A stretch of 50,255 nt of DNA from Actinomycetota bacterium (lineage in GTDB: Bacteria > Actinomycetota > Acidimicrobiia > Acidimicrobiales > Ilumatobacteraceae). A program made the position numbers and the translations under genes. Shown here piece after piece: positions 1 to 10,512 of the stretch. Positions within the stretch are counted from its first letter, which is position 1; each line of letters starts with the position of its first letter. The DNA is taken from assembly GCA_017856115.1 (NCBI GenBank), contig JAFMFM010000010.1:1-50255 (forward strand), written 5' to 3'. Below the pieces are notes generated by a model. That model saw only the letters and a program-made list of their open reading frames with translations. It searched no databases and had not been told where the DNA came from.

Positions 1-20
1 GTGATTTCCTCCTGGCTCAT
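1..20 (-). CDS. Start of a gene cut by the window edge
   Basis: An ATG at 20-18 overlaps the rsmE stop codon as ATGA. A purine-rich AAAGGAAG lies a few bases upstream inside the rsmE 3' end. Only about six codons (MSQEEI) are visible. In related genomes a small HIT-family or PhoH-type gene often follows rsmE, but nothing here identifies the product. Confidence 0.45.
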
Positions 21-826
21 TGGGCTTCCTTTGCGGTTGGTGCGGTTGGTGCGGTCGATGTGGCTGCTGCTGGCGCGTGCATCGCTGCGCTACCACGCGC
101 AGAACGCCACGCAGTGAGCAACGTTGCCGCCACCAGTGTGGCAGTTTCGGCTCGCAGAATCGTGTCACCCAAACGTACGCGCGGAACGTTGGCGGGGATT
201 TCGTCGTCGTCGAAGCCGCCCTCAGGGCCCACCACGATGAGCGTGGGATACGCGGGATTCGTGGCGCCCTGCGACGCAATGGCGGTCGCAGCAGGCAGCG
301 CGGCGCGAGACACGGGATACGACGCGGCCGGGTCGGCCACTGCAGCACCCGGCATCGAGAGCGCATCGGCCAGTGACACGCCTGCCACCACTTTGGGAAG
401 CCACACCCGACGCGACTGCATGGCGGCTTCGCGAGCCACCAGCGCAAGTTTGCGAAGTTGCTTTTCGGTATCGGTCCACCGCACCACCGAACGGCGCGTC
501 GGTGCAAGGAGCACGATGTCGTCAACGCCAATCTCCGTGAGTTTCTGCACCGACCACTCGTTGCGATCGCCCTTCACCGGCACGAATGCAACACCGACAC
601 GCTGCAACGGGGCGGCCTCGGTAACCACGTCGCCGTCGGCACGAAGCCCACCATCAGCCCACGCGCACGAACGCCAACTGCCGCGTCCGTCGCTGGCGGT
701 CACCCGTTCGCCGTCGCGCACGCGCAATACCCGCGAGAGGTGGTGCTGGTCGGTGTCGGTGAGCGAAGGTGAGTCGAGGTGGTCGACGAACACGTGCGCA
801 ACCGAGTTGCGCAGGGCATCGATCAC
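17..826 (-). CDS. rsmE: 16S rRNA (uracil1498-N3)-methyltransferase RsmE
   Basis: SAM-dependent methylation of U1498 in 16S rRNA; cytoplasmic SPOUT-class enzyme. The 269-residue length is usual. Visible family motifs are QSRRVWLP (about 137-144), the SAM-knot GPEGGF (200-205) and ILRAETA (223-229), after an N-terminal PUA-like region. The GTG start at 826 overlaps the dnaJ stop as GTGA, so translation is probably coupled to dnaJ. The order hrcA-dnaJ-rsmE is common in Gram-positive bacteria. Function is firm; only the exact start is open, since no strong Shine-Dalgarno precedes it. Confidence 0.95.
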   Translation of the reverse strand: MIDALRNSVAHVFVDHLDSPSLTDTDQHHLSRVLRVRDGERVTASDGRGSWRSCAWADGGLRADGDVVTEAAPLQRVGVAFVPVKGDRNEWSVQKLTEIGVDDIVLLAPTRRSVVRWTDTEKQLRKLALVAREAAMQSRRVWLPKVVAGVSLADALSMPGAAVADPAASYPVSRAALPAATAIASQGATNPAYPTLIVVGPEGGFDDDEIPANVPRVRLGDTILRAETATLVAATLLTAWRSARGSAAMHAPAAATSTAPTAPTAKEAQ

Positions 827-1944
827 GAAAACGCCGATTTGATCTTCGAGACGATGCCGTCGTCACTCACCTGCTCGCCGCGCGACTCCGCGAAGCGACG
901 CAGCAAATCCCGTTCCTGAGACGACAACTTGCCCGGCACCTGCACCAACACACGCGCGCGCAAGTTGCCGCGCCCGCGAGAGCGGCCACCCTGGCCCAGT
1001 CGCGGCACACCACGACCGCGCAGCACGAACTCGTGCCCGTGCTGCACACCGGCCGGAATCACCAAGTGCTCCACGCCATCGAGCGTTTCCAGGTCGAGCT
1101 CCGTACCAAGTGCGGCCTGGGCGATAGAAACCGGTACGTCGGTGACCAAATCGTCTTCTTCGCGATGCCAACGATCGTGCGCAGCAACCCGCATGTGTAC
1201 GTACAAGTCGCCTGCTGCACCGCCGCGCGGCCCGACCGCACCACGGCCCGTGAGCCGCAAGGTTTGACCGGTGTCCACGCCTGCAGGCACCTCGACATTG
1301 AGCGACACTTCCTTCACCACACGACCCTCGCCACGGCACGACGAACACGGCGATGCAATCATCTGTCCGGCACCGTTGCATCGCGGACACGCACTGGTGG
1401 TGACCATCTGGCCGAGCATGCTCTGGCGAACACGTCGAACCTGCCCCGCCCCGCCACACTCGGAACACGTGGTGGGTTTCGTTCCCGCGGCTGCACCGCT
1501 ACCGCTGCACTCGTCGCAGGCGACGGCGCTTCGCACCTTTACCTCCTGCTGCGAGCCGAACACGGCGTCGACGAACGAAATGTCGATGATCACTTCGAGA
1601 TCCTGTCCGCGCGGCGGACCACTCGGCCCCGAGCGCCCACCGAACGGCGAACCGCCGCCGAAGAACGCATCGATGATGTCGCCAAAGCCACCACCAAAGG
1701 GGTCGCTGCCTCCACCACCGCCGTTCATGCCGGCCTCGCCGAAGCGGTCATAACGTGCGCGTGATTCGTCGTCGCTCAGCACCTCGTACGCGCGCGACAC
1801 CTGCTTGAACTTTTCTTCGGCTTCCTTGTTGCCCGGATTCTTGTCGGGATGCAACTCGCGCGCCAGTTTGCGGTATGCGCGTTTGATGTCGTCGGCCGAA
1901 GCGTCGCGCGAGACGCCGAGCAACTCGTAAAAGTCCGTCGACAT
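823..1944 (-). CDS. dnaJ: Chaperone DnaJ (Hsp40)
   Basis: Co-chaperone that stimulates DnaK ATPase and delivers unfolded clients. The 373 residues show the full type I layout: J domain with HPD at 32-34, a Gly/Phe-rich linker (about 73-110), a zinc domain with four CxxC pairs (C143/146, C160/163, C186/189, C200/203) and the C-terminal peptide-binding domains. It follows hrcA by about 35 bp and overlaps rsmE, so the three probably form an operon. Pairing with hrcA rather than dnaK suggests this is the second actinobacterial DnaJ (DnaJ2 type); that is inference from context. Confidence 0.97.
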   Translation of the reverse strand: MSTDFYELLGVSRDASADDIKRAYRKLARELHPDKNPGNKEAEEKFKQVSRAYEVLSDDESRARYDRFGEAGMNGGGGGSDPFGGGFGDIIDAFFGGGSPFGGRSGPSGPPRGQDLEVIIDISFVDAVFGSQQEVKVRSAVACDECSGSGAAAGTKPTTCSECGGAGQVRRVRQSMLGQMVTTSACPRCNGAGQMIASPCSSCRGEGRVVKEVSLNVEVPAGVDTGQTLRLTGRGAVGPRGGAAGDLYVHMRVAAHDRWHREEDDLVTDVPVSIAQAALGTELDLETLDGVEHLVIPAGVQHGHEFVLRGRGVPRLGQGGRSRGRGNLRARVLVQVPGKLSSQERDLLRRFAESRGEQVSDDGIVSKIKSAFS

Positions 1945-1979
1945 GGTCGGGCTAACCCCTGCTCCAACGCACGGCCGAC

Positions 1980-3017
1980 TCAGCCCTCCGTGAGACGACG
2001 GCCGAGACGATCACTCACCACTTCCACCGTGGCGAGTGCCGCCGGATAGTTCATACGAGTAGGTCCGAGCACTCCGACGCTGCCGATGGTTTCACCGTCA
2101 CGCACCACCGGGGCCAGCACCACCGAGCACACGCTCAACGGTTCCACGCCGGTCTCCGCACCAATGGCAACGCTCACGCCGCGGCTCAGCATGTCGCGCA
2201 CCAACGACACCACTACGTACTGCTGTTCGAGCGTCTCCAGCACCGAGCGCACCACCTCCACCGCGTCGAATGCGGTGGTCAAACTGGCCGTGCCACCAAC
2301 GAACACACTGTCGCGACGCTTGCCCTCGGTAACCGCGGCAACGGCTCGTGCGACGAGCGTCTCCACATCGGCATCGACACCGTCGTTGCGTGACGATTGG
2401 CCCGCATCGGACGCCTCGCCGAGGGTCTTACCAATCAACGTTTCGTTCAGTCGCGCGTTGGCGAGCGCAACCTGCATGTCGCTTGGTGGCGTGGCGAACT
2501 CGATCTGTTCGCTCTCGATTTCGCCATTGGACAGCACCGCCACCACCGTGCCGACACGTTCGTTGAGCGTCACGACGTGCGCCGATCGCACCACCGCCTC
2601 CGACACCGACGGTCCGGTGACCACCGCGGTGTAATTGGTGAGTTGCGCCAACAACAACGACGTGCGATGCAACGTTTCCTCCAACCGGAAGTGGGCGGAG
2701 TCGAAAAAATCGCCGAGCCGCTGGCGGCTCACCGTGTCGAGCCGGCCCGCCTTCGCAACATCGGTGGTGGTGAGGTGATCCACGTATACGCGATAGCCCT
2801 TGTCGGTGGGCACGCGGCCAGCCGACGTATGGGGCTGGGCCAGATACCCCTCGGCCTCGAGTGCCGCCATGTCGTTGCGAATGGTGGCGGCCGACACCGA
2901 AACGCCGGGCATGGAGGCGATGTGCGTGGACCCCACCGGCTGACCGGTGGTTACGTAATGCTCAATCACCTTGCGGAGAATGGCGATTCTGCGGTCGTCG
3001 ACACCACTTGCAGCCAT
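1980..3017 (-). CDS. hrcA: Heat-inducible transcription repressor HrcA
   Basis: DNA-binding repressor of class I heat-shock genes, normally acting at CIRCE operators. The 345-residue protein starts with a winged-helix domain ([18 protein letters not shown], then [18 protein letters not shown]), followed by the GAF-like regulatory and inserted dimerising regions. The ATG at 3017 has a good GAGGAG Shine-Dalgarno about 8 nt upstream. The family normally autoregulates through CIRCE, but I found no TTAGCACTC-N9-GAGTGCTAA upstream of this gene. It is first in the hrcA-dnaJ-rsmE run. Confidence 0.96.
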   Translation of the reverse strand: MAASGVDDRRIAILRKVIEHYVTTGQPVGSTHIASMPGVSVSAATIRNDMAALEAEGYLAQPHTSAGRVPTDKGYRVYVDHLTTTDVAKAGRLDTVSRQRLGDFFDSAHFRLEETLHRTSLLLAQLTNYTAVVTGPSVSEAVVRSAHVVTLNERVGTVVAVLSNGEIESEQIEFATPPSDMQVALANARLNETLIGKTLGEASDAGQSSRNDGVDADVETLVARAVAAVTEGKRRDSVFVGGTASLTTAFDAVEVVRSVLETLEQQYVVVSLVRDMLSRGVSVAIGAETGVEPLSVCSVVLAPVVRDGETIGSVGVLGPTRMNYPAALATVEVVSDRLGRRLTEG

Positions 3018-3053
3018 GATCGTGCTCCTCAGGCTACTGAGCGCAGAGGTGCC

Positions 3054-3087
3054 CGTCGCGCCGAGCGTGGCGCACGTCGCGCCGAGC
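3054..3087. repeat. 13-bp direct repeat, 21-bp period
   Basis: CGTCGCGCCGAGC occurs at 3054-3066 and again at 3075-3087, between the photolyase stop and the hrcA start. It may be simple slippage; no function is apparent. Confidence 0.6.
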
Positions 3088-4478
3088 TACTTGCCCGTGA
3101 CCAACTTGTAGCGACGAAGCGCCTCGTCACGTTCTTCGCCGTGATCCACCATCGGCGCCACGTAGCCCTTCGGAACTCCGGCAGGATTCTCCGCGGGAGT
3201 GTGCACGAACTTGTCGGGAACGTCCTGCAGTTCGGGAATCCACGTGCGCACGTACGCACCCGTGGGATCGAACTTTTCGGCCTGCATCGCTGGATTGAAG
3301 ATGCGGAAGTACGGCGCGGCATCGGTTCCCGTACCGGCGGTCCACTGCCAACCGTGATTGTTGGAAGCGATGTCGCCGTCCACCAGGTGCATCATGAAGA
3401 ACTTCGCACCCCACTGCCACGGAAGATGGAGGTCCTTCACCAGGAAACTCGCCACGATCATTCGCACACGGTTGTGCATCCAGCCCGTGGCGAGCATCTG
3501 ACGCATGCCGGCATCGACGATCGGATACCCCGTGCGCCCCTCGCACCACAACGCGAACCGTTGCTTGGCCTTGGCGTCGGTGTCGACGGGCATCGCCGAC
3601 ATCTTGGGTTGCAGGTTCTTCCACGTGGTGTGCGGCTGATGGTGCAACACGTCGGCGTAAAACTCGCGCCACCCCAACTCGCTGCGATAGTGGTCGTGAT
3701 TCTTGTCGGGCTTCAACTCGGCCAATAGCTGACGTGGATGCAACACACCGAAGCGCAGATACGGCGACAGCATGCTGCATCCATCGCGGTCGGGGTTGTT
3801 GCGCTCCTCTTTGTATCGGCTCAGCGCATCGGATGCGAAGTGCTCCCAACGGGCCCATGCGGCTTGTTCGCCGGCGATAGGCAGCGCAACGTCGGTTCCG
3901 CCTGAGGGCATGCCAGGCAGCGCAGCCTGCAGCGACGGCTCGGCGGGAATGCCATCACACTTCACGTCGGGCGCACCGCGCAGGTTCATCTTGGTAGGCG
4001 CGGGCAGCGGTGCGTCCCACCCGTGGGCAATCCAACCGCGCGAGAACGGAGTGAATACCGCATACGGCGTGCCGTCGGGTTTGCGAACCGTTCCCGGATT
4101 CACCGCGTACGGCGAGCCGACGCGAACCAACTCCACGTTCATGGTCTTCAACCGCGCCTCCACGTCGTTGTCGCGGCGCGAACCGTAGGGCGCAAAGTCG
4201 GCACTGATGAACACCTTGTCGGCGCCAACCTCCTTTGCGAATCGTGGCACGATGTCGAGTGGATCGCCGTGGCGCACCACCACCGCCCTGTTCATCGACA
4301 CGTCGAGGGCACGCAGGTTGCGCAACATGAACGCCATGCGCGCCGCGCCCGAGCGCTTCACGAACAATGGATCGAGCACGAACAGCGGCGTGGTAGTGCC
4401 GTGAGCGAGTGCGGCATGCAACGCGGGATGGTCGGCAAGTCGCAGATCGCGACGAAACCAGATGATCGACGTTCCCAT
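3087..4478 (-). CDS. phr: Deoxyribodipyrimidine photo-lyase / cryptochrome family
   Basis: Light-dependent, FAD-containing repair of cyclobutane pyrimidine dimers. The 463-residue protein opens with the photolyase Rossmann motif IIWFRRDLRLADHPAL. The FAD-binding half has GYPIVDAGMRQMLATGWMHN and the stretch beginning NNHGWQWTAGTGTDAAPYFR, as in class I photolyases. The ATG at 4478 sits just after the MFS stop codon; GGAGG overlapping that stop is the likely ribosome site. The reading frame stays open far upstream inside the MFS gene, but that part is shadow sequence. Likely co-transcribed with lepA and the exporter. A cryptochrome-type sensory role cannot be excluded from sequence alone. Confidence 0.93.
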   Translation of the reverse strand: MGTSIIWFRRDLRLADHPALHAALAHGTTTPLFVLDPLFVKRSGAARMAFMLRNLRALDVSMNRAVVVRHGDPLDIVPRFAKEVGADKVFISADFAPYGSRRDNDVEARLKTMNVELVRVGSPYAVNPGTVRKPDGTPYAVFTPFSRGWIAHGWDAPLPAPTKMNLRGAPDVKCDGIPAEPSLQAALPGMPSGGTDVALPIAGEQAAWARWEHFASDALSRYKEERNNPDRDGCSMLSPYLRFGVLHPRQLLAELKPDKNHDHYRSELGWREFYADVLHHQPHTTWKNLQPKMSAMPVDTDAKAKQRFALWCEGRTGYPIVDAGMRQMLATGWMHNRVRMIVASFLVKDLHLPWQWGAKFFMMHLVDGDIASNNHGWQWTAGTGTDAAPYFRIFNPAMQAEKFDPTGAYVRTWIPELQDVPDKFVHTPAENPAGVPKGYVAPMVDHGEERDEALRRYKLVTGK

Positions 4479-4486
4479 GGTTCCCG

Positions 4487-5779
4487 CTACCTCCAGCGCC
4501 ATGCCAGCACGGCGACGCATACAAAGCATGACACGCCGCCGTAGGCCAGCGACCACTCCAGCGACACGAAGTCGGCGATCAGCCCGGTGACGGGTCCGCC
4601 GATGGGCGTGCTGCCGAGGAAAGCAACCGCGGTGAGTGCGAGCAGTCGCCCGCGCATGTCGGGCGGCGACTCTTGCTGGCTGATGGCATTGCCCGACGCG
4701 ATCATCGCCGCCCCGCCGAAACCCAGCGGCAGACACAACATGAACGCCAGCCACAATTGCTGCGAGAACGCGATGGCGATGTTGGCCGCACCGAGCACCC
4801 CCACGTTGAACATCAACCAACGAAGCGACACGCGCTGCAGACGCGCCGTGGCGAGCGAGCCCACCACGCTGCCGATGCCCGTCACCGTGAGGAGCCAACC
4901 GAATGCATCCTCGTTGCCCCACTTCACGTCGGCGAACTTCGGGAACACCACGCTGTAGTTGAACGCGAACGTGCTCACCACGATGTAGGCGATGAACATC
5001 GACGACAGCCGTCGGTTCGACGCCACGTAACGGAACACATCGCGCACGGGAGTGCCACCCGACGGGCGCTTCACCGCCGGAACCATCTCCGCGGTGCGCA
5101 ACCCCACCACGCCGTAGATCATCGCCGCGTACGACACACCGTTGAGAATGAACAGCCATCCGGTACCAAGCGGCACCACCAACAACGCTGCCAGGGCCGC
5201 ACCGAACACGCGAGAACCCGTCATCACCGTGGTGTTGAGCGACATGGCATTGCCGAGCTGGGTGGTTGGCACCAGTTCGGTGATGAGGCCGCGGCGCGCC
5301 GGGTTGTCCATGGCGCCCACCACACCCAAGAACAACGACAGCGCCCACACCACCGGCAACGTCACGTTGTCGGTGAGATCCAGAATGCCCAGCACCATCG
5401 CCTGCAGCGCCATGAGCGACTGCGTTGCGATCATGATGGTTCGACGGTCGTAACGATCGGCGAACGCACCCGCCCACGTGCCGAGGACCAACATCGGCAG
5501 GAACTGGAACGCAACGTTGTAGCCGAGGTCGGCGGCATTGCCGGTGAGGCGATACACCAGGTACGACGTACCCGTCAGTTGCAGCCACGAGCCGATGTTG
5601 CTCACGAGCAGGCTGGAGAAATACAGCCGGGCGTTGTATTGCTTCAGCGAACGGAACATTCCGTCGGCGGATTCGGACCCTGCGACTGGGATAGTGCCAG
5701 CGACGCCTCCGGCGCTTGGTGCCACGGAGTCGCTGGGGTCTGGCGCGGCCGTGCCGTGCGCCGACGCGGCGTCAGTCAT
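4487..5779 (-). CDS. MFS transporter, EntS/DHA3-like
   Basis: A 430-residue inner-membrane protein with about 12 hydrophobic segments after a roughly 45-residue polar, Ala/Ser/Pro-rich N-terminus. The loop [15 protein letters not shown] matches the MFS motif A between helices 2 and 3; [13 protein letters not shown] and [13 protein letters not shown] are typical of the MFS_3/EntS exporter branch. The substrate is unknown; siderophore or drug export is typical of the branch. The start codon overlaps the end of lepA by 8 bp (ATGACTGA), so it is probably translated by coupling. The long polar head may mean a downstream start is used, for example the Met in [16 protein letters not shown]. Confidence 0.88.
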   Translation of the reverse strand: MTDAASAHGTAAPDPSDSVAPSAGGVAGTIPVAGSESADGMFRSLKQYNARLYFSSLLVSNIGSWLQLTGTSYLVYRLTGNAADLGYNVAFQFLPMLVLGTWAGAFADRYDRRTIMIATQSLMALQAMVLGILDLTDNVTLPVVWALSLFLGVVGAMDNPARRGLITELVPTTQLGNAMSLNTTVMTGSRVFGAALAALLVVPLGTGWLFILNGVSYAAMIYGVVGLRTAEMVPAVKRPSGGTPVRDVFRYVASNRRLSSMFIAYIVVSTFAFNYSVVFPKFADVKWGNEDAFGWLLTVTGIGSVVGSLATARLQRVSLRWLMFNVGVLGAANIAIAFSQQLWLAFMLCLPLGFGGAAMIASGNAISQQESPPDMRGRLLALTAVAFLGSTPIGGPVTGLIADFVSLEWSLAYGGVSCFVCVAVLAWRWR

Positions 5780-7556
5780 CGAGCTTCAACGCAGAGATGA
5801 ACACGTCGCCGGGCACTTCCACTCGGCCGATGGCCTTCATCTTCTTCTTGCCTTCTTTTTGTTTGTCGAGCAACTTGCGTTTGCGCGAGATGTCACCGCC
5901 GTAACACTTGGCGAGCACGTCCTTGCGCTTGGCCTTCACCGTTTCGCGCGAGATGACCTTGCCGCCGATCGCCGCCTGAATCGGAATGTCGAACATTTGT
6001 CGTGGGATGAGCTTCTTCAACTTCTCGCACATGCGATTGCCGTAGGCATAGGCCTTTTCCCGATGAACGATGGTGCTGAACGCGTCGGCCGGAATGCCAT
6101 TGAGCAGAATGTCGACACGCACCAAGTCGCTGCTGCGGTATCCGTGCAACTCGTAGTCGAGGCTGGCGTAGCCCTGCGACTTGCTCTTCAGCTGGTCGAA
6201 GAAGTCCACCACCACCTCGGCGAGGGGCAACAGGTATTGCATCTCCACGCGCTCGGGCGAAAGGTACTCGAGTTTGGTCATCTCGCCACGACGCGTCTGG
6301 CACAACTCCATGAGCGCGCCGGTGTAATCCTTCGGCGTGATGATGCTCACCTTGAAGAACGGCTCCTCGATCTCCTCGATGTTCACCGTGGCGGGAAGTT
6401 CGGCCGGGTTGTCCACCACTTCCACCTCGCCGTCGGTACGCAACACGCGGTACTGCACCGACGGTGCCGTGGCGATGAGTGCGAGGTTGAACTCGCGCTC
6501 CAAACGCTCCTTCACGATCTCCATGTGCAAGAGGCCGAGGAAGCCGCAACGAAACCCGAAGCCGAGCGCACCCGACGATTCGGGAAGATACGAAATGGAT
6601 GCGTCGTTCAGTTTGAGTTTCTGCAGGCTTTCGCGCAGCACCTCGAAATCGTCGGCATCGATCGGGAACAGACCGCAGAACACCATCGCCTTCGGATCGC
6701 GGTAACCCTCCAAGGGTTGCGCTGCGGGATGCGCCACGTGGGTGACGGTTTCACCCGAGCGCGCCTCGGCGACGTCCTTCACGCCGGCGATGAGGTAACC
6801 CACTTCACCGGTGCCGAGTTCGTTCACCTCCTGCGTGGTGGGGCGACGTGCGCCGATCTCGAGCACTTCGTGTTCGGCGCCGGCCTGCATGAACAACACC
6901 TTGTCCCGCTTGCGTAGCCGCCCGTTCATCACGCGCACGCTCGACACCACGCCGCGGTACTGGTCGTACTGACTGTCGAATATGAGCGCCTGCAGTGGCG
7001 CATTCGGATCACCTTTCGGAGCCGGAATGCGCTCCACCACCGCATCCAACAACTCGGGAACGCCTTCGCCCGTTTTTGCCGAGATGCGCAGGATGTCCTC
7101 GGCCGGAATGCCGAGCACCTTTTCGATCTCCATCGCGAATCGGTCGGGGTCGGCCGCGGGCAGGTCGATCTTGTTCAGCGCGGCGACGATCTCCAGGTTG
7201 CTCTCCAACGCGAGGTAACAGTTGGCCAGCGTTTGGGCCTCGATGCCTTGGGCCGCATCCACCACCAGCACCACGCCCTCGCAGGCGGCAAGCGATCGAC
7301 TGACTTCGTAGCCGAAGTCGACATGGCCCGGCGTGTCGATGAGGTGCAGCATGTGGTCCTTCCAACCGACCCGCACGTTTTGCGCCTTGATGGTGATGCC
7401 ACGTTCGCGCTCCAGATCCATGGAGTCCAGGTATTGCGCACGCATATCGCGGGCATCCACCGCCTTGGTGAGCTCCAAAATTCGGTCCGACAAGGTGGAC
7501 TTGCCATGGTCGATGTGCGCAATGATCGAGAAGTTGCGGATGTGGGACTGTTCCAT
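5772..7556 (-). CDS. lepA: Elongation factor 4 (LepA) GTPase
   Basis: Ribosome-associated GTPase involved in back-translocation and 30S biogenesis. The 594 residues match the family length. The G1 loop AHIDHGKST is at 13-21, with [16 protein letters not shown] (G3) and [11 protein letters not shown] (G4), then EF-G-like domains and the LepA C-terminal domain near [17 protein letters not shown] chose the ATG at 7556 ([10 protein letters not shown]), the usual family N-terminus; the frame is open 52 codons further upstream. A GTG seven codons upstream is an alternative. It is divergent from rpsT, a common bacterial arrangement. Confidence 0.97.
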   Translation of the reverse strand: MEQSHIRNFSIIAHIDHGKSTLSDRILELTKAVDARDMRAQYLDSMDLERERGITIKAQNVRVGWKDHMLHLIDTPGHVDFGYEVSRSLAACEGVVLVVDAAQGIEAQTLANCYLALESNLEIVAALNKIDLPAADPDRFAMEIEKVLGIPAEDILRISAKTGEGVPELLDAVVERIPAPKGDPNAPLQALIFDSQYDQYRGVVSSVRVMNGRLRKRDKVLFMQAGAEHEVLEIGARRPTTQEVNELGTGEVGYLIAGVKDVAEARSGETVTHVAHPAAQPLEGYRDPKAMVFCGLFPIDADDFEVLRESLQKLKLNDASISYLPESSGALGFGFRCGFLGLLHMEIVKERLEREFNLALIATAPSVQYRVLRTDGEVEVVDNPAELPATVNIEEIEEPFFKVSIITPKDYTGALMELCQTRRGEMTKLEYLSPERVEMQYLLPLAEVVVDFFDQLKSKSQGYASLDYELHGYRSSDLVRVDILLNGIPADAFSTIVHREKAYAYGNRMCEKLKKLIPRQMFDIPIQAAIGGKVISRETVKAKRKDVLAKCYGGDISRKRKLLDKQKEGKKKMKAIGRVEVPGDVFISALKLDD

Positions 7557-7603
7557 GAGGGGGCTGTTTCTTCCCACGGCATTTCGGGCGGAAACCAACG
7601 AAA

Positions 7604-7609
7604 ATTCTA
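7604..7609 (-). promoter_or_regulatory. Candidate -10 element for lepA
   Basis: TAGAAT on the minus strand, about 48 nt upstream of the lepA ATG, differs from TATAAT at one position. No convincing -35 element is visible. This would give lepA a leader of roughly 40 nt. Confidence 0.45.
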
Positions 7610-7690
7610 CTCTTCGCGGGTGCATCGGCGCCGACGATGCGCGCCGTGGGTGGTGTGTCGTTCGCCCGTCAGCCGCCGACGATGCGCTGG

Positions 7691-7696
7691 TAGCGT
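7691..7696 (+). promoter_or_regulatory. Candidate -10 of a leaderless rpsT mRNA
   Basis: TAGCGT lies exactly 9 nt before the rpsT ATG and there is no Shine-Dalgarno sequence. The spacing would place the transcription start at or next to the ATG. Confidence 0.5.
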
Positions 7697-7705
7697 GAGT
7701 GAGCC

Positions 7706-7960
7706 ATGGCAAACATCAAGAGTCAGAAAAAGCGCATCATCACCAACGCCAAGCGCACCGAGCGCAACAAGGCCGTGAAGAGCGAGTTGCGCACCCGAGT
7801 GAAGGCCGTTCGCGAGACCAAGGGCACCCCGGAGAACGCCGAAGCGCTCCGTTTGGCAGTGAAGCGCCTCGACATGGCCGCCGCCAAGCGGATCATTCAC
7901 CCCAAGCAGGCCGCGCGTCGCAAGAGCCGACTGATGCGCCAAATCAACGCCACGAAGTAA
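7706..7960 (+). CDS. rpsT: 30S ribosomal protein S20
   Basis: Small basic 16S rRNA-binding protein of the 30S body; 84 residues, the normal length. The N-terminus [17 protein letters not shown] and the C-terminal [17 protein letters not shown] are characteristic of S20. It is divergent from lepA and convergent with holA, with only 9 bp between the two stop codons. No Shine-Dalgarno is visible, and the upstream TAGCGT suggests a leaderless mRNA. No hairpin terminator was seen after it. Confidence 0.97.
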   Translation: MANIKSQKKRIITNAKRTERNKAVKSELRTRVKAVRETKGTPENAEALRLAVKRLDMAAAKRIIHPKQAARRKSRLMRQINATK

Positions 7961-7969
7961 CTCGCGTTT

Positions 7970-8995
7970 TTAGCGCCGCGAAGCAGCGCCTCTTCGCATC
8001 GGCTTGCGCGACGCCTTCGGCGGCAGCAATCGGCTGAGACGCGCCACCAACACCTCGAGCACCACTTCGTTTTCCAACCCCGTTCCCCCGCGCAACGCCC
8101 GATCGGCGCGAGCCAGCAGATGCACCGCGTCGGTGACCTTGGTGGAACCGAGCGCACGCGACAACTCGAGGTACTTACGACCCTGAAAATCGCTGCGTGA
8201 ATTGATGAGCGCCATCGCCTGCACCGGATCGGCAGCGCCGGACCCGTCGAGCCGCAACGCCTTCACGTAGTGGTTGTGCAAGAGCGACATGACCTGGAAC
8301 GGATGAAACTCCCCGCTGCGCAGCATGCGACGCAGCATGAACAGCGCGTTGGCGGTGTCGCCACCGTCGATGGAATCGGTGAGATCCCACGGTTGCACGT
8401 GCCCGGCCTGACCGAGGAACGGGCTCACGTCGTCGAAGGAGAGTCGCTGCTTTTCGCCGTAAGTGGAAACCAATACGTCGAGCAGTCCGGGGAGACGCGC
8501 GGAGTCCTGGCCGAGCCATTCCACCACTTCTTCCAGTGCCACGGCATCGATCTTCAGGCCGGCCTCGATGAACTTGGTCTTGTACCACTCCACCAACTCC
8601 CGGCGCTTCGATGGTGGTGCGGTTTCGAACACGGCGGCACCGGCCTTCTTCAACGCATCGTTGAGTGCTTTTGGCACCCGGCCGCTCGCCGTAAGGATGA
8701 GATGGCATTGCTCCGACGGGGTGCGTACGTAGTCGACGATCGGCGCAGTGTCGAGCGGCGTGGTGTCGACGTTGCGAGCTACCACCACCTTGAAGTCGGA
8801 AAAGAGCGACTGTGTCTGTGCGGCGTTCACCACCTGTGCGACCATCGCATCGCGATCGTCGGACTGCACCTCGGCAAAGTCGAACGACTCGTACACCGAC
8901 GACCGATCGGCATCGCCCACCAGTTGGTCGACCAGGTCCGAGAGTTGCGCGGAGATCAGTCGCGCATCGTCACCGGTGATGAGATAGAACGGCAC
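7970..8995 (-). CDS. holA: DNA polymerase III delta subunit
   Basis: Clamp-loader subunit that opens the beta sliding clamp. The 341-residue protein begins VPFYLITGDDARLISAQLSDLV, matching the HolA N-terminal nucleotide-binding-like fold. Later segments such as VKALRLDG and LELSRALGSTKVTDAVHLLARAD fit the collar domain. The GTG at 8995 is chosen because homology begins there and GAGG lies 8 nt upstream; the frame is open further upstream inside comEC. The start lies 40 bp inside the 3' end of comEC. The comEC-holA-rpsT neighbourhood is widely conserved. Confidence 0.92.
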   Translation of the reverse strand: MPFYLITGDDARLISAQLSDLVDQLVGDADRSSVYESFDFAEVQSDDRDAMVAQVVNAAQTQSLFSDFKVVVARNVDTTPLDTAPIVDYVRTPSEQCHLILTASGRVPKALNDALKKAGAAVFETAPPSKRRELVEWYKTKFIEAGLKIDAVALEEVVEWLGQDSARLPGLLDVLVSTYGEKQRLSFDDVSPFLGQAGHVQPWDLTDSIDGGDTANALFMLRRMLRSGEFHPFQVMSLLHNHYVKALRLDGSGAADPVQAMALINSRSDFQGRKYLELSRALGSTKVTDAVHLLARADRALRGGTGLENEVVLEVLVARLSRLLPPKASRKPMRRGAASRR

Positions 8996-10512
8996 CCTTC
9001 CAGCCTCGCACGTCGGTGTGCGCGCCAGGCAACAGCCCCAACCAGGGCCACCCAGGCTGCAATGTCGATCACGCCCGGAGTCCGCGCCCGAGCGCCGAGT
9101 TCGGCCACCCACCACACCCACCGCGTGGCTGCCACCACCGGGGCGACGAGTGGTTCGGACCACGCATCGGGAACGTACGCGGCAACCGTGAGCACGGGTG
9201 GCGCCATCAGCATGACCAACGATGCAACGGGCACGGCCAGCACGTTGGTGAGGAGCGCGACGATTGGTAGCGAACCGAACCACAGCAACACGAACGGTGC
9301 GACACCGAGTTGTGCGGCGGTGGTTGCAGAAAAGAGCGAGCCACCGAGGTGCGGGGTGATTGCGATGAGACCGATGGTTGCGGCCACCGACAACACGAAG
9401 CCGACCGACCAGGTGGCGAGTGGATCCAGCGTCACGATTCCCATCACCGTGATGGCAAGAGCCCGTAGCGGCACCACATCGCGACCGATCGCGTAACCCA
9501 CCTGCACCACGGCGGCCATCACCGCTGCGCGAACCACGCTCGACTCCAGCCGGGTGGTCACCGCAAACATCGCCACCACTCCGAGTGCGGCTGACAGGCG
9601 CCACCAGCGCGTGAAGCGACGAAACATCGGGGTGAGCGCGGCCAGGATGAGTACCACGTTCTGACCAGACACGGCAAGCAGATGGCCTAATCCGGCGGCA
9701 CGAAACGCCTCGGTCATGCGCGGTGGCTGACGAGACTCGTCGCCCAACACCAGCCCGCGCACGAGTGCGGCATCGTTGGGCTGCATGGTGCGCGCCCCAG
9801 CATCAACCAATGCATGCACCCGGTTTGCAGCACGGTGCCACAACGTTCGTGCCGGCAACGTGGCGTGCACCGTGACGTTGCGCAGCTCACCCTGCACGTG
9901 ACGACCGGCAGAGAAGCGCAGTCTGCGCTGGTCGTACGCCGTACGATGCGCGTCCAACACGATGAGATCGCCCATCTTCACCGTGCGAATCCGATTTCGC
10001 GCGTTGCCGTGCTGGGTGAGGCGAAAGTTCTCGCCGTCGACCTCCAGGATGAGCGAGAGTGCCGTGACTCGCGACGCAGTACCCCCGACTGCGCCGGATT
10101 CCCCTGCAGAGCCCGAGCCACGGGCGGATCCGCCGAAGCTCCTCGGCACGGCGTCCGAACGCGCGATGGCAACGCCCGAGAACTCCCCCGTGTGCGGAGT
10201 TGCCAGCCAGTGCCACTGCACCGCCCCGTGCAGCGCAGTGAGTGCCACCGCAGCGGCCAGCCAGCGCCGTGGAGCGCGAATTGCACCGTTCGGGTTGATT
10301 GCTGCAACCACCGCAACGCCAATTGCCACCCACCATGCAACCCGCCACTGCACGACTGCACCGATTGCACCAATGAGCGGCACGCGCGTTGCCACCTCGC
10401 TTCCCGCACGAGCCGCAACGCAGCACCACACGGCGACGATCACGTAGCGGGCGTGCGACTCGACGCCCCGCAATGTCGTCGTCGAAACCAACGAGCCAAT
10501 AACATTGCGCAC
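8956..10512 (-). CDS. comEC: ComEC/Rec2-type DNA-uptake channel, short form
   Basis: Polytopic membrane protein forming the inner-membrane channel for single-stranded DNA in natural transformation. About 518 residues: N-terminal membrane helices, an OB-like region (LILEVDGENFRL to the QGELRNVTV area), then the Competence domain with the hallmark GLGHLLAVSGQNVVLILAAL and many helices. The C-terminal metallo-beta-lactamase-like domain of long ComEC proteins is absent; the chain stops soon after the last membrane segments. The start is uncertain: GTG at 10512 is the last in-frame start before the divergent small gene and lacks a good Shine-Dalgarno. Confidence 0.88.
   Translation of the reverse strand: MRNVIGSLVSTTTLRGVESHARYVIVAVWCCVAARAGSEVATRVPLIGAIGAVVQWRVAWWVAIGVAVVAAINPNGAIRAPRRWLAAAVALTALHGAVQWHWLATPHTGEFSGVAIARSDAVPRSFGGSARGSGSAGESGAVGGTASRVTALSLILEVDGENFRLTQHGNARNRIRTVKMGDLIVLDAHRTAYDQRRLRFSAGRHVQGELRNVTVHATLPARTLWHRAANRVHALVDAGARTMQPNDAALVRGLVLGDESRQPPRMTEAFRAAGLGHLLAVSGQNVVLILAALTPMFRRFTRWWRLSAALGVVAMFAVTTRLESSVVRAAVMAAVVQVGYAIGRDVVPLRALAITVMGIVTLDPLATWSVGFVLSVAATIGLIAITPHLGGSLFSATTAAQLGVAPFVLLWFGSLPIVALLTNVLAVPVASLVMLMAPPVLTVAAYVPDAWSEPLVAPVVAATRWVWWVAELGARARTPGVIDIAAWVALVGAVAWRAHRRARLEGCRSISSPVTMRD
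10500..10505 (+). promoter_or_regulatory. Candidate -10 of a leaderless transcript
   Basis: TAACAT lies 7 nt before the GTG at 10513 of the small membrane gene, matching the leaderless pattern seen at other transcript-first genes in the window. Confidence 0.4.

Noticed and set aside
3018-3086. CIRCE element upstream of hrcA
   Set aside because: Only a short CTCAG-GCTA-CTGAG hairpin is present; the conserved TTAGCACTC/GAGTGCTAA arms are absent.
4479-5588. A roughly 370-residue N-terminal extension of the photolyase
   Set aside because: This open frame is antisense-free shadow of the MFS gene in another frame, rich in Arg, His and Gly; photolyase homology begins at 4478.
7961-7990. Intrinsic terminator between rpsT and holA
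   Set aside because: There is a TTTTT run but no stable stem before it; the bases are shared with the holA stop region.
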